Shown: positions 22,876 through 34,806 of the stretch, piece by piece
Layout of the letters: each line of letters starts with the position of its first letter
Position numbering within the stretch: the stretch's first letter is position 1
Source: Tachypleus tridentatus
Taxonomy: Eukaryota; Arthropoda; Merostomata; Xiphosura; Limulidae
Assembly (NCBI RefSeq): GCF_004210375.1
Contig: NC_134831.1
Coordinates: 44,922,035-44,986,034, forward strand
Direction: 5' to 3'
Length of the DNA stretch: 64,000 nucleotides
Program-made: the position numbers and the translations under genes
Notes under the pieces: model-generated
Database searches by the model: none
What the model saw: the letters and a program-made list of their open reading frames with translations, nothing else
Told to the model about the DNA's origin: nothing

Positions 22876-24151
22876 CACTGTATTGTCTGTAGACATCAAG
22901 TTTTTAAGCTCTGTAAGTTCTGGGTTAGCGAGTGTTCTGTGCGCACTTAAAAATATATAAACTATTTGTAGGTACTCTTAAGAAACAACAAATTATGAGT
23001 TCTATTAATATTGTTACATCATATTATTATATAGATGTAATAAAATGAATCATTAAATATTGTGTAACAAAACAGCAGTAATAATGTTGTGGGCGCCAAA
23101 AGAAAAAGTCTGTGTTATGTAACCTTTCGAACAATGGAGGACTACTTAGAATGTTTCGTTTCACGAACAGAGAAAATTAACACACTGATACCTCGTTACC
23201 AGTCACGAAAAGTTTATTAGTGTAAACGGTGTTGTTGTTTAAGTCACCAAACTCCTACACTTTGATTTACTTCGTGTTATGAAGTACTACACCATAGTAC
23301 AATCAGAACGTTCTTCTACTGTCCAGTCTATGAAAGTTTACTATAATCCTTACACTTCTGTAAACGATGTAAGATTTATAACTTTTTCTTTTCACATTTC
23401 AAACTAACTAACCTAATTCTGCAGCTGCATTTAATCCTGTTCCCCGCTAGTTCGGCGATAAGCTCAGAGGGCTTATAGAGCTAAAACTGTGGTGTTAGAT
23501 CCCCGTGGCGTTAATATCGCTACAAACAAATAAACTAATATTCATTCGGGTTTTGCTCAGCCTGAAGGGGTATAGACGAAGCATTGAATAACAAACCTGA
23601 GCGCCACAGTTCCTAGCTTAATCAGCAAAATAACAACTGCATAGTGGTTACACACAGCATCCACGTCATCTTTCAAAAGTACTCAACAAACAAGAGAAAG
23701 TGGTAGAATGCTAACGTACAAAAGTATACATTTTAACAAAATTCACGCTATCTTATTAGAATGTTTCAATAAGAAGGAAATGCTTGTTTGGTAACATATT
23801 AACAATGTCTTTATTTTTCTGATAAATCAGATTTGTCACAATAAATTGAAATTGCAAATTCCATTTTTTACATTTTTTTTCCCGGAGAGGCTACAGCTTT
23901 GCTACACAAAATTGTTCCTAGTAACTGTTTTAGTTTGTTTCTTTTTAGTCCCGGTGTATAAAACTATTCAATTAAGGGTATGTCTATCTGGTAGCAACGT
24001 TTTTATTAATAACTTTCTTTGCATGATGGGAAATTACTTTAGTATTTCAAGTGTTTGTTACACATTTGAAAAAGACATTTTTCAGTGGTTTAATCAATTT
24101 TTCCTTAAAAAGACTAACAAACAAAGCCTCCCCAACCTGGGTTTATGACGT
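22876..24151. other. Intergenic DNA with a SINE-C-like scrap
   Basis: A diverged tRNA-like stretch at about 23450-23530 (GATAAGCTCAGAGGG, then TTAGATCCCCGTGG) is probably an old SINE. Nothing else recognised; the open frame at 23846-24148 has no motif. Confidence 0.45.
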
Positions 24152-24273
24152 CATAAGACATACTTGTGTAAATGTAACGCTATGGCTCTTTTGCTGTTAC
24201 TGTAAGTATCAACATAAGACATACTTGTGTAAATGTAACGCTATGGCTCTTTTGCTGTTACTGTAAGTATCAA
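24152..24273. repeat. 61-bp perfect tandem duplication
   Basis: CATAAGACATACTTGTGTAA and the following bases repeat exactly at 24152 and 24213; two copies only. Confidence 0.9.
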
Positions 24274-25488
24274 CATAATTGATTACTCAAATGCTCAACA
24301 TCTGTTATAAAGGTAGCCGTATTTAAATTCCTGTGGATCATTGTTAAGTGTGACCGGCATAATGGGAATCCAAAGGTTCTTGGTTCGCGTCCCGTTGTTG
24401 TAAATACTCGATTCGAACTTTGGAGTCACGAGCATATTATAAGAGTAGTGGTCAAATCCAACTATTAATTTATGAAGTGAAATCCAATAGTTGGCAACGG
24501 GATATTTTGACTATATGATAAATGTAATACATTTAGTAATAAATGTAATACTATTTAGTGCCTTCTGTGAATCACACTTTTCCAAAACAGGTGAAGACAC
24601 TCGCTGGTTGTCGATTCTTACTGGTCAATTTAATGTAAGACAATCGGAGAGAAGGAAGCGAACGCTTAGATCAGGAAGTGGAACGAGCCATCACTATGAG
24701 TGAGAACTATAACCAATTGAAAGTAAAGTATGTTTTGGTCTCTAGAACACACAATATAAACACTTTATATTACTCGCAGGTAGCCCTCGTGTAGGTTTGC
24801 GCAAATATCCTAAACAAATAAATTTATATTATTCTAGTGATGTTTTTTAACTGCTTCTATGTGCATATTTTTTAGAATGCATATACTTTTATAACGTTAA
24901 TCTGAGATAATATGTGGTGAGATCGTAAAAGCACTTGAGTTTCAAACATTAAGGTTGCAAGCGTTGTCACCATGGAAGAATGAGTTACCATAATAACACT
25001 TGACGTCACTAGGGCCCATGAGTATATTTTTTGTTTCATTTTCTCCCGAAAAAAAAAAGAAGTATATTCTTACTAAAGCGCTTGCGTTTTATTTTCATAA
25101 ACTTAACAAAGGACTAGTATTAGAGCTCTAGTCCTCAGAAGTAATATGTAGCTAATTTGAAGTCACGTGCCTCGTGTTACAAACCACTGCGTGAAAGTAA
25201 CTGATTACTCAATTTGCCTGGGAGGCTATAGAACTGCAAGCACGCTCTCGTAATAAAGTTAGGGGGCGTGCATCGACATTTTTCATACAATTGGTAAATA
25301 AGACTTCAAGGGCAACAGAGCGAAGAAATCATCTTAAAAAGACGTTTTTCTCGCTCCTATAGAAAAAATCACTGTTGTAACGCCCTCTGTGCATAAACAC
25401 ATGTGGGTGTGTTAGCATTTCCATATATCACTACGAAAATAGTATACTATAAGATATCAAAACAAATAAGGTGGAAAACCTTGATGCT
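24274..25488. other. Intergenic DNA with old SINE-D remnants
   Basis: Around 24360-24480 a diverged SINE centre (TATTATAAGAGTAGTGGTCA) is visible, and a SINE-A tail scrap occurs near 24778-24815. No gene. Confidence 0.4.
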
Positions 25489-25608
25489 AACTGATGGGAC
25501 AGCGGTAAGTCTGCGAACTTATAACGCTAAAATTAGGGTTTCGATTTCCCTCGGTAGACACAGCAGATAGCCCGATGTGGCTGTGCAATAAAAACACACA
25601 CACACATG
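25489..25608 (+). mobile_element. SINE-C copy
   Basis: GGGACAGCGGTAAGTCTGCG through GGGTTTCGATTTCCC to a CACACACACACA tail. Confidence 0.85.
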
Positions 25609-25677
25609 CTCATTGGTGGGTGGGTTACATTGCTTAATAAATAAAGCTTCGTTAGATATTAACATAGGTAGAGAGAG

Positions 25678-25958
25678 TTGTTTTTCTTGTTTTTGAATTT
25701 CGCACAAAGCAACTCGAGGGCTATCTGTGCTAGCCGTCCCTAATTTAGCAGTGTAAGACTAGAGGGAAGGCAACTAGTCATCACCATCCACCGCCAACTC
25801 TTGGGCTACTCTTTTACCAACGAATAGTGGGATTGACCGTCACATTATAACGCCCCCACGGCTGAAAGGGCGAGCATGTTTGGCGCGATGGGGATGCGAA
25901 CCCGCGACCCTCAGATTACGAGTCGCACGCCTTAACACGCTTGGCCATGCCGGGCCGT
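25678..25958 (-). mobile_element. SINE-A copy with 11-bp target duplication
   Basis: Nearly consensus copy flanked by GGTAGAGAGAG at 25667-25677 and 25959-25969. The high identity to the copies at 46.2 and 59.7 kb suggests a young subfamily with GCGATGGGGATGCGAAC in the B-box region. Confidence 0.92.
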
Positions 25959-25969
25959 GGTAGAGAGAG

Positions 25970-26699
25970 AGAACAGGAGAAGGTAGAGAGATGAGTACAG
26001 ACAGTTAGATAAATAAGGAGATGGATACAGATAAGGAAACATATGTTATAGAGCACGTAAACTTGTAGTAACATGTTTGTAAGTGTGCTCCTGAATGGAG
26101 TGCACGAAGTATTTAATTGAACTGTTATCGTTTCGTAACATTGAGGTCAAAGTGCTTATATAAAAATGTGTGGACCAAATACTTCAACTTTAAATGAGGA
26201 CTAATCGGTCACAGAAGGTAGAAAACATTTTTCATGGATAGGACAAATTTAAGTTGACGCTCCTAGCCCGAAGTAGTTCTTCCTTTGGAGTATGATGCTA
26301 ATTTGCAAACACTTCTGTGTGTTACTTCCCACTGGCAGTAAATCACTTCTTCCCTTGACTTTGGGTTCCTTCCTTCTGCTTTATGTCACGTGATCATTTC
26401 TTCTTTTCAACTCTTGTTTTGTAAGTTTATTTTTCAAGGCCAGCTAACAAATCCATTTCTGACCGACTTGCACTCCTGTTGTCAGTAATTTGGATTGGGA
26501 TTATAACGCTCGTAATCATAGGGGAATTACGAAAAGGATTTAACCACTTTTGTAATCTACTAATCCCTTAGAAACTGATCGAGCGCTGGAATATTTTTCC
26601 CCTTGTCAATCCCAACCGATCCATACACCGAACTTATTATCATTTTGTTGTAACAAGCAACAGGGAGCTACCACAAATTATCTTTCTGAGGCTGAATGT
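25970..26699. other. Intergenic DNA, no gene seen
   Basis: A short GA-rich stretch follows the SINE; no coding exon or repeat recognised. Confidence 0.5.
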
Positions 26700-26925
26700 A
26701 GCCCTTTAATTAATGTGCTCGGTATGTGAATCCGAGGATTCGAAGATCAAAGCCTATTGTCTCAAAAACGTGCTCCATGGGACTGGAGATGTGCTACAAC
26801 ATTGAAGTACAAATCCCATTATTCGGTCAGAAGAAGAGTAGCCCAAAAAGATGGCGCTGGAAGCCACAGGATAGCTGCCGTCCGTCTGGACTATCTGCTC
26901 AAACTTAAAGGTAGTGTTGTGCGCA
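26700..26925 (+). mobile_element. SINE-D copy
   Basis: Old element with GAGGATTCGAAGATCAAAGC, CCCATTATTCGGTCAGAAGA, GAGTAGCCCAAAAAGATGGC and GATAGCTGCCGTCC. The centre follows SINE-A, with GTCAGAAGAAGAG replacing GTTGGTAAAAGAG. Two overlapping open frames here are artefacts of the SINE. Confidence 0.6.
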
Positions 26926-27129
26926 GATATCTCTTATGTATATCTTTACGTGAGAATTCTAAAACAAGCATCATACTATTGGCAATGTGCATGCGCATTA
27001 TGTAAACGACACAAAAACTATTTCTTGTTCCAAAATAATTAAAACAGTTAAGCCTTATATTAAGGCATGTAATCTTTTCTTTTGGGAAGAATAGTAACGT
27101 GTGTATATAATGTCATCTTTCACTGTTCG

Positions 27130-27258
27130 TTAGAGAGGCTCCCACTGGCTCAGGAGTAAGTCAGTCCGAAGGAATACAAGTTTAAAAGTCGTGTTGCGAT
27201 ATTCGTGGTGGGCACGGCACAGGTAGCCCATTGCATAGCTTTCTGCTTTACAACAGTC
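27130..27258 (+). mobile_element. SINE-B copy, diverged
   Basis: GAGGCTCCCACTGGCTCAGG head, GTGGTGGGCACGGCACAGGT and GCCCATTGCATAGCTTTCTG. Confidence 0.65.
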
Positions 27259-27397
27259 AAGTAAGTGTTCTTTAGGAATAAGAACAGTGGTAAGATTAGG
27301 CGCTGAAGGCACAATATTAGAAAAATAATTCCGAACCAAATTACTTCATACTTTGGCAATATTTTTCTGAGATTAGTCCAGCATGTTGAAAAACTGC

Positions 27398-27456
27398 TGT
27401 TCCCTAGTGGCACAGCGGCATTTCTGCGGACTTACATCGCCAGAAACCGGTTTCTA
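27398..27456 (+). mobile_element. SINE-B 5' fragment
   Basis: CCCTAGTGGCACAGCGGC, GCGGACTTACATCGCCAG; ends just after the AAACCGG of the B-box region. Confidence 0.65.
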
Positions 27457-27989
27457 GCATTATAAGTTCGCAGGCGTACTGCAAATTTTAGCACTAACAG
27501 TCGTAATGTGTTTAAAATAGACGCAATAAACGCTACTAGGGTCAAATCTTTTTCTTTCATAGGTATATAATATTTTTCGAATAGGTTTCACGTATTTTCA
27601 TGTCTAAATAGAATAATGTGCAAGTATAATAATTAATGTTTTCATGTTGTTTCGCACTTATTACGATAGTAATAGGCAACTTTTTCATTGAATACGGGCC
27701 TCAGCTTTTACAGTTACAATATCTTGTGCGTGACAAATATTTCTCTGTGCTTTCCCACGGTTGGCTCTGTCATGACCTCTCTCACAACAATAGCTCTATA
27801 AAAAAGATCGTGAATAGCCTGTCCATTACTCGACAACAATGCATGATTACGTAATTAAACACGAGCAGGAGACTTTTTCTCGTTCTTTCTCTCTCGTATG
27901 GCGCACTTCTGTGACCAGAAGTTCATGTCCGAACCAGTAAGGTTTTAGGAGTTATGAGATACTTAGCTGTGAGGAGTAAGCAACTGATT
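27457..27989. other. Intergenic DNA, no gene seen
   Basis: No recognised feature. Confidence 0.5.
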
Positions 27990-28266
27990 TGGTTTGGTTT
28001 GTTTTGAATTTCGCGCAAAACTACTCGAGGACTATCTGTGTTAGTCGTCCCTAATTTTGCAGTGTAAAACTAGAGGAAAGGCAGCTAGTCATCATCACCT
28101 ACCACCAACTCTTGGGCTACTATTTTACTAACGAATAGTGGGATTGACCGTCATATTATAACGCTCCCAAAGCTGAAAGAGCGAGCATGTTTGGTATGAC
28201 GGGGATTCGAACCTGCCACCCTCTGATTACGAATCGAGTGACTTAATCCCCTGGCCATACAGGGAC
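27990..28266 (-). mobile_element. SINE-A copy
   Basis: Full-length reverse-strand copy; minus-strand B box GGTTCGAATCCCC intact; head ends GGCCATACAGGG. Confidence 0.88.
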
Positions 28267-30489
28267 CTGTTCAGAAGAAATCTTTAATCAAAGCAAAGCA
28301 GAAATCGTGGCAGGAATTTTGGTTTAAAATTTAAGCCGAAGCTTAGGGGCAAATATAACAGCGGGCGTTCAAAAACTTTCGTTTCTCTTCGCTCCGCTTG
28401 CGATTTGAATGTCCTGGTGGGCTTAATGTTCAGAAACAACACGAAAAAATAATAATATTTAGAGGAGTAAAAAGGGGATAAAAATATAAGGAAGTTGACA
28501 ACTGGGATGAAACAAAGGTGGTGAAAACAACAACAGGCAGTATGAAATCGAAATCAACGGCCGATAAGGATTTTGGGCTCTTCACAACGCACGCGCGCGT
28601 GCATGTGAGAGACAGCTTAAGTGGGAAGAACAAGATTTTATTTCCATAAAAGAATAACTTTATCCACTGTGAACAGGGGTTTCTATAGGCGTGTGAAGAT
28701 TTTAAGAAAAATAGAACCTTCTCGGTGAAAATTAGCATTGCACAAGCCATGATCATCAGCTATTCAAGCTTCACGAACATATGTCTTTTTTTTTTGTGTG
28801 TGACATATCACCCAAAATCAGTTTGTGGTACAAGATAAACAATTCGCATTTCATCTCAATGTGTTTCGCTCTATAACTAACCAAAACGGTCAAATTGTTG
28901 TAAGGGTAAACAACGTAATTAACTTTTAAAACTACCCATTGCTAAATGCTACTAAACTATTCTAGACAAGTCATAGTTCAATTCAAACTAAAGCTCAAAT
29001 GTCATAACCACAAAAGAAAAAAATATTCATACGAAGGTCAAGTGGCTATCGTACTCTGATTGTAAATAAGAGGGATTACGTTTAGTGGTCTGTTGCCCTC
29101 TGAGGACAAGACTGTGTTATAAGAGTGACGACCAAATTCCTTTATTTGATCAGAATAATCAGAACGTTGCTTGGTTATGTAACTAAACACATTGTATACT
29201 ACATGGCTGGAGCCAGGGTAGGGAGGGCTAGACACAAGCGTGCTATAGGATAACGGTCAAATCTTACTATTTAATTAGAGTAACATAAAAGCTGGCGATG
29301 GGTGCTGTTAATAATTCTACCACTTGGAAGTAGTTATGAGTAGGTAAATAGGTATTGTGCAACTTTGAATGAATATATGAAACAAAAAGAGAGCTTTAAA
29401 CCACCCTTCTGGATTGTTATCTTCTCATTACAATGTATTCTCAAGATACCTCTAAAAGAATCAAATACATTATCTGTATATTTGTATGTTTGTATTTTCT
29501 ACTCCGACTTCAGATTTATATATATATATATGTATATATATGCTCATCTTTGAACAATACAGGTCGCTTAAATCACACATTAAAAATGGATTCCAATAGG
29601 AGGGTTGGTTTGCTTCTTTGTTTGTAGTTAAGTACAAAACTACACAATGGGTTATAAGTGCTCTGCCCCCCTGTTGTGCCACTGTGGGGAAGGGGTAATG
29701 GAAGGTTTCGTTTACAAAAAATATAAATGTATAATATTTAAAATATTGAAAAAACGAAAGAAAAATCATAAATGTGAAATAAGTTACATGTGTTGTTTCA
29801 GTGTTGTTTTTCAGGGGGAAACTTTTGTAATTCCATTTGTAGCAGCAGTTTCTGTGTGTCGCATACCAAGACAATAAAACGTTGATTGAAATTATTACGT
29901 AAGAGACAAATTCGGGCTTATTTGTATAAACTTTCTTCTTTGCCCACACCCACTCGCAAGTTACACAATCCCCTAAAGAGCACTTAGAAGGAATTACACA
30001 ATCACTCCTTAGCTTCCCACGGAAAAGTATGGAACACCGATTGACTCATTTTAAATAAAGAATAAGTATACCCTTATTTAGGAGCCTTTATCTTTCCCAT
30101 GTAAAGAACAACTTTTATAATTGTTGCCGTGAAAATACAAGCTGTAAAATTTAACACCCACAACTCACGGTTACTGACCTATCGACAAGAGATTTCGTAT
30201 GAAACCGTAGCTATAAGAATTATTCTGGTTGGTGTTTGTTAAAACACAGTATTAAAAAGGATATATTATGTTTCGTACTAAGTATATGATCCGTTGGAGT
30301 ATTTTACCCGTTTAACGATTTCACTCCTGGTTGTTTTGCTCACCACTCAAAGCAGTGACGCAAACGAATTTAATTTTCAAAGTGAAAAACGATCCCTTCT
30401 CCAACAGAATTAGATCTCTGAAAGGTTGCATTTGCTATTTACTGATAAACACGTTAAATCGAAAGCTTTGTTTATTTGACGTATTTTGT
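28267..30489. other. Intergenic DNA, no gene seen
   Basis: Old SINE-D-like scraps at about 29070-29310 (GTGTTATAAGAGTGACGACC) and a SINE-B-like reverse scrap at about 29608-29700. A TATATATA microsatellite lies at 29518-29541. The long minus-strand open frame at 29470-29949 runs through these and has no family motif. Confidence 0.45.
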
Positions 30490-30610
30490 GGAGAAGTACG
30501 CCAGGACTATCTATGTTAGTCGTTCTCAATTTTGACAGAAGGTAGATAGTCAATATCCCCCACCGCTAATTCTTGGGCTACTCTAGTCAGGCTGAACAGT
30601 GGGATTTTGT
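30490..30610 (-). mobile_element. SINE-A/D fragment
   Basis: AGTACGCCAGGACTATCTAT, GATAGTCAATATCCCCCACC and CTCTAGTCAGGCTGAACAG; a degraded reverse-strand 3' half. Confidence 0.5.
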
Positions 30611-31079
30611 TGTCGTTCTTATAACCCATAACTACAAAGTGCAAAGCGGGTTTTTATTTCTTTACTTCTTCGACAATAACAGAATGCATACCATGGAACT
30701 ATGGCACGGTGTTATTTCTGCGCAGAGATTGTCCATTGTGTTACTTTGTGCTTAACTAGAAACAAACTGGACTGTTAATAAGACTATCCGAAGACCCAGA
30801 GATAATCGAGTAGGGCCAATATTATCGCAAGTATTAATATAATCTACAAGATGAAATATAGAATGACGTTCAAGTATATTAGTAACAAATAAACCCAGAG
30901 ACAAACGGCAAAATTCCAGATTTGTTACTTAATACTTCTAATGCATTTTATTTTATTTCTATAAATAATTTCACTTTGAGTGCATTAGCTGTTAGATTTA
31001 AAAAAATAAATTTTCTCAAATGAATTTTTAATAAAGCATATCCATTATCATCCTCTTATCAAGACAAACATGTAATCGA

Positions 31080-31520
31080 TTACATTTCGCAAAAATCAAA
31101 CGAATGGTGTAGAGGTTTAGATAAATTCATTACACCTGACCGGAGAACAAAGTGCTCGCACAAAGATTAAAAAAAAAAATCTGGTTTCTTCTTGCAGGGA
31201 TCAAATCAATAATGTCGAAGTTTATGGAAAACTGGTTACGTTTTATTAGCAATAAAGATAACTCTTTTGAAACCTGATTAAACTGGTTATGTTTGTCCAG
31301 AGATCAAAACAATCATACCAATATTTAGAAAAACTTGATAAATCTGAGGAGATATAAAAATAATCGCATCAAATTCGAGGGAAACTGGTTACGTTCAGAA
31401 ATTTAAGGAAACTAGATACATCTGATTAGAGATGTATCTGTAACAAAAATGTAGAGAAAACTAGTTACTCCTGACCGGAGATTAAAATTATCGTATCGAA
31501 GAGAAAACTTGTTACATTTG
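31080..31520. repeat. Irregular degenerate repeats
   Basis: The phrases AAACTGGTTACGTT, GACCGGAGA-CAAA and AATAATCGTATC recur at uneven 60-85 bp spacing. This is an old, decayed minisatellite. Confidence 0.5.
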
Positions 31521-31748
31521 ACAAGCCAAACTTTATGGTTTCCATCTAATTAAAAGAAAAATTATATTGTAGTTTAAGAAATAACAGGTTGCAAGTACAA
31601 GTTTGTTTTATTTAACAATAGAACTGTCATTATTATAAATTCTAAAATCTCTTAAGATAACCGTATATCTTCTCATATAGTTAGTTTAAACATGCGTTGG
31701 TCATTAGTTTGACTGAACGACTAGAAATTGTATACCTGAAGATGATAA

Positions 31749-32022
31749 TGTTTGTTTTATTTATTTCTCGCAGAGCTACACGAGGGCTATCTGCGCTAGC
31801 CGTCCCTAATATAGCAGTGTAAGACTAGAGGAACGACAGCTAGTCATTAACCCCTACCGCCACCTTTTGGAGCACTCTTTTTACCAACAAATAGTGGATT
31901 GACCGTCACGGTATAACGCCTCCACGTCGGAAAGGACAAGCATCTTTGGTGTGATTAGGATTCGAACCTACGGCACGCAGATTGCGGGTCGACTGTCTTA
32001 ACTACCTGGCCATACAGGGCCA
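31749..32022 (-). mobile_element. SINE-A copy with imperfect 11-bp target duplication
   Basis: Flanked by GAAGATGATAA (31738-31748) and GAAGCTGATAA (32023-32033), one mismatch. Otherwise a full-length reverse-strand copy. Confidence 0.85.
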
Positions 32023-32540
32023 GAAGCTGATAAATCTCCTGAGTATATGTTTGTTAATTAGCAATTCCTTCTAACGAGGTTTTCATAATTATTGTTCTAA
32101 TAATAATAACAAACCTTTGTGTTGTTTTTCAATTCTGATTACGAAAGGAGATGTAACATTAACCCATTTATTTGTGTGAATTGCCAAATACCCTGGTCGT
32201 TCACTCTGATGTCACTCATGCATATAAGTCTGTTTCTTTGTTATTTCTATTCATACAACAGTAAAGGAATGAAAAAGTTCGAATTTCGTTTGCAGTAAGT
32301 ACAGATTTAGGTCTTAATACTTTGGTAAGTTTTTCGTTCACAGCTAACGTTATTTCTCAGACAGAATCTATTTCAATGACAATTTCGAAAGAAGATTACA
32401 GCTTGCTTCGAAACAGAGACACGTACATTGAAAACTGGAAAAAAATTAATGCATGACTGTATGCCTTGCTTTCGTGTCACCTGCAAATAAGTACCGTTCT
32501 GCATGAGAGGAACAATGCTTGTACCATTTGAAAAGATGAG

Positions 32541-32572
32541 CCTTAAATAAATCCTCGCGACACGGCGCAGTC
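32541..32572 (+). promoter_or_regulatory. Possible core promoter (TATA-like plus initiator)
   Basis: TTAAATAAAT at 32543-32552 is followed about 26 bp later by GCAGTCC, resembling the arthropod TCAGT initiator. It lies directly upstream of the signal-peptide-like ATG at 32583. Inference from spacing only. Confidence 0.25.
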
Positions 32573-32582
32573 CTCCATTCAG

Positions 32583-32619
32583 ATGTTTTTCTCAACGTTA
32601 TTCATTCTAACATTCAGTG
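32583..32619 (+). CDS. Possible first exon encoding a signal peptide
   Basis: ATG at 32583 opens MFFSTLFILTFSG, a short hydrophobic stretch typical of a secretory signal, followed exactly by a consensus donor GTAAGT at 32620. The exon would end in phase 1 after 37 coding bases. Many secreted arthropod proteins begin with such a mini-exon. No matching second exon was recognised in the following 4.7 kb before the CLIP gene, and thirteen codons are easily found by chance, so this is only a candidate. If real, the gene either runs into or is nested beside the CLIP locus on the same strand. Confidence 0.25.
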
Positions 32620-34344
32620 GTAAGTAAATGTACAGCTTCGATGAGTGGAATTTTAACAAATGTTAGAATGTTAACGAACTGGAACTTACAAAGGTATCCC
32701 ACAAACACGTTTTTATTTCCTGGATCTTTAGGTTATATTTTAATGTTGTCACTCTGAGCAAGGCTTAGCTGCCTAACATAACACGCTGGGCTTGTTATTA
32801 ACGTAGATGGAAATATACATACATGTAAGTCATATTTACACGTAAATATTTGTATCATTTTGTATACATTCTTATTTTCTTTGATTGGTTGAAAGGTTCT
32901 GGCTTAATAGACACGCATCTGTAACAATAAACGTTTCTTAGCTTGGATAGGTATTGGAAATAACATGCCTCAACGTTGACCTTGGCAACCCTACTGCCTC
33001 GGTGTAAACTCAGCCAAGCCCGCGGGCACAACAGTGAAAATACGATTTATGACTGGCTGTTCTTTTTCACTGCTTGGTAAACTCACGTTAAAAGTTGTAT
33101 AACTAAATCGACTTTTAAAGTGTACGTAGTTGTATTTACAGATCGACAGTCATGTAAGACCATGTGATATTACATTAAGCACGATAATAAATCTGTTGAG
33201 TTAAAATTCTGTTTCATTGTTGTTCTTGTCCATATATTGAGAGCTTCCTGAAGACTCAGAATGGGTTGACTTTACGGTTTATGGTAAATAATTCGAAAGT
33301 TTAGAAACATTTAAGTATACTTGCACAAGTCAAACAAGTTTTACAAGTGAGCGAGTCATACTTCCCATTCGCTGTGTTCTATCTAACCTTAAGGAACAAG
33401 TGTGACACGAGTGGTGAGAACATGCGGTGATATTAGATAACTTGATTTCTTATTTTATTCACTCTCATAAATCGCAACCAGAGTATTTTGAGGAGGCTTC
33501 AAAGCAAGGAGCAACGGTGGATTTTCTGTGCCATTTCGATTTCCATCTAAGCGTTGACTGCCCAGTATCAAACTGCAAAGCCCGACAAATTATATTTACT
33601 ACGGGTTAACCTCTTGAACAGCGTGTACCCTTTTAAGATTTTCTTTGCTACGTTACTTATATTTAGAATGAAAAAAAAACGCATTTATTTCAGAACATTG
33701 AATTTTGTACAGTTTAATTGTATATAAGACAGATACGTAACATACATCAGGTTTCTTCACGCCAGCTGTATAGTGAGATTTTGATAGCCATTAATATTAT
33801 TCCATAAACATAGAATTTTGGAAGAGTTGTGTATTACGTAACATTCCCTATATCAAGTGCTTCATTAAACCTATGACATTATCTGTAACCCTTTCCTTAC
33901 GCCTAATGCTTCGTGAGAATTAAATATTGCAACATTACTTGGTAGATTTATTTGATTGTGTTACTAATTTCTTTGGTATTGTGATAATAGGCTGGTAAAT
34001 AACTGCTTATAAGCAGAAGGAAAGGTTTTATTTATTGTTGAACGTGCTACGTGTTACCTTACGCTTGTAATCGTCGTAGGCCTACTTATGCTATAATATA
34101 ACGTCCTTCTTTATTCGAATATTGTTAGGCTTTATTTATCTTTTTTTTTTTTGTACTGTACTGAATTGGTAATATTTTCGTTCCTTTGCATCAAGTCTGT
34201 TATAGTTGTTGTAAAACTGAATTCTGCACATTCATCTACTGATTAAAACTTCTGATAGCATGAGTTTTCAGTTTCTTTACCAGTAATTTATTATCAGTCC
34301 AGACCTTACGTAGGTTCTAAATGTGATCAAACATGGCAGTTTTT
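32620..34344. other. Intergenic DNA, no repeat recognised
   Basis: No SINE or tandem array in this stretch. An open frame at 33427-33609 has mixed composition but no motif or convincing splice borders. Confidence 0.4.
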
Positions 34345-34573
34345 TTGTAATTGTATATTGACCGTAATTTGAAATCAAAACGACAGTGTTATGAATTCCT
34401 TTTATCAGTGTATTTAAATATTTTAAAAATAATAAAACCAGAATATTTAACAATGAAATCATTGAAGTACACTGACTGTAATTTGAAACCAAAACTACTG
34501 AATTATGAAAGCCTTTTGTTAGTGTGTTTAAATATTATATTTAAAATTAGAAAAAAACAACAGAATATATATC
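34345..34573. repeat. Diverged direct duplication, 114-bp period
   Basis: GACCGTAATTTGAAATC at 34360 recurs as GACTGTAATTTGAAACC at 34474, with matching downstream CTTTT-TTAGTGTG-TTAAATAT blocks. The open frames over it are repeat artefacts. Confidence 0.7.
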
Positions 34574-34705
34574 GACAAATATCGAAGTAATTTTCGAATT
34601 GTATAGCTCAAAACACGTGTAAAACAGTTAGTATTTGGTTTTCGCTTAAACAAATGATGCATGGTACTGTCTGTGGTTGTTATTTTGAGTGATTAAAGCT
34701 ACAAA

Positions 34706-34806
34706 ATGAGATATCTGCTCTCTGTCCACCGTAGGGAATCGAGCCCTGGATTTTAGCTTTGTACCTCCTGAAAATTTATCGCTGACTTACCGGGAATCTC
34801 CCTAGT
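34706..34806 (-). mobile_element. SINE-C copy
   Basis: Reverse strand: GATATCTGCTCTCTGTCCAC, GGGAATCGAGCCCTGG and the head scrap CGCTGACTTACCGGGA. Confidence 0.65.

Noticed and set aside
22378-22960. Overlapping cysteine- and valine-rich open frames on both strands
   Set aside because: They arise from the 44-bp minisatellite and a SINE-A tail.
29470-29949. A 159-residue minus-strand open frame, the second longest in the window
   Set aside because: It crosses an AT microsatellite and a SINE scrap, overlaps open frames on the plus strand, and has no family motif or splice borders.
33427-33609. Open frame of mixed composition as the second exon of the signal-peptide candidate
   Set aside because: No acceptor in the required phase and no recognisable cysteine pattern or family motif.
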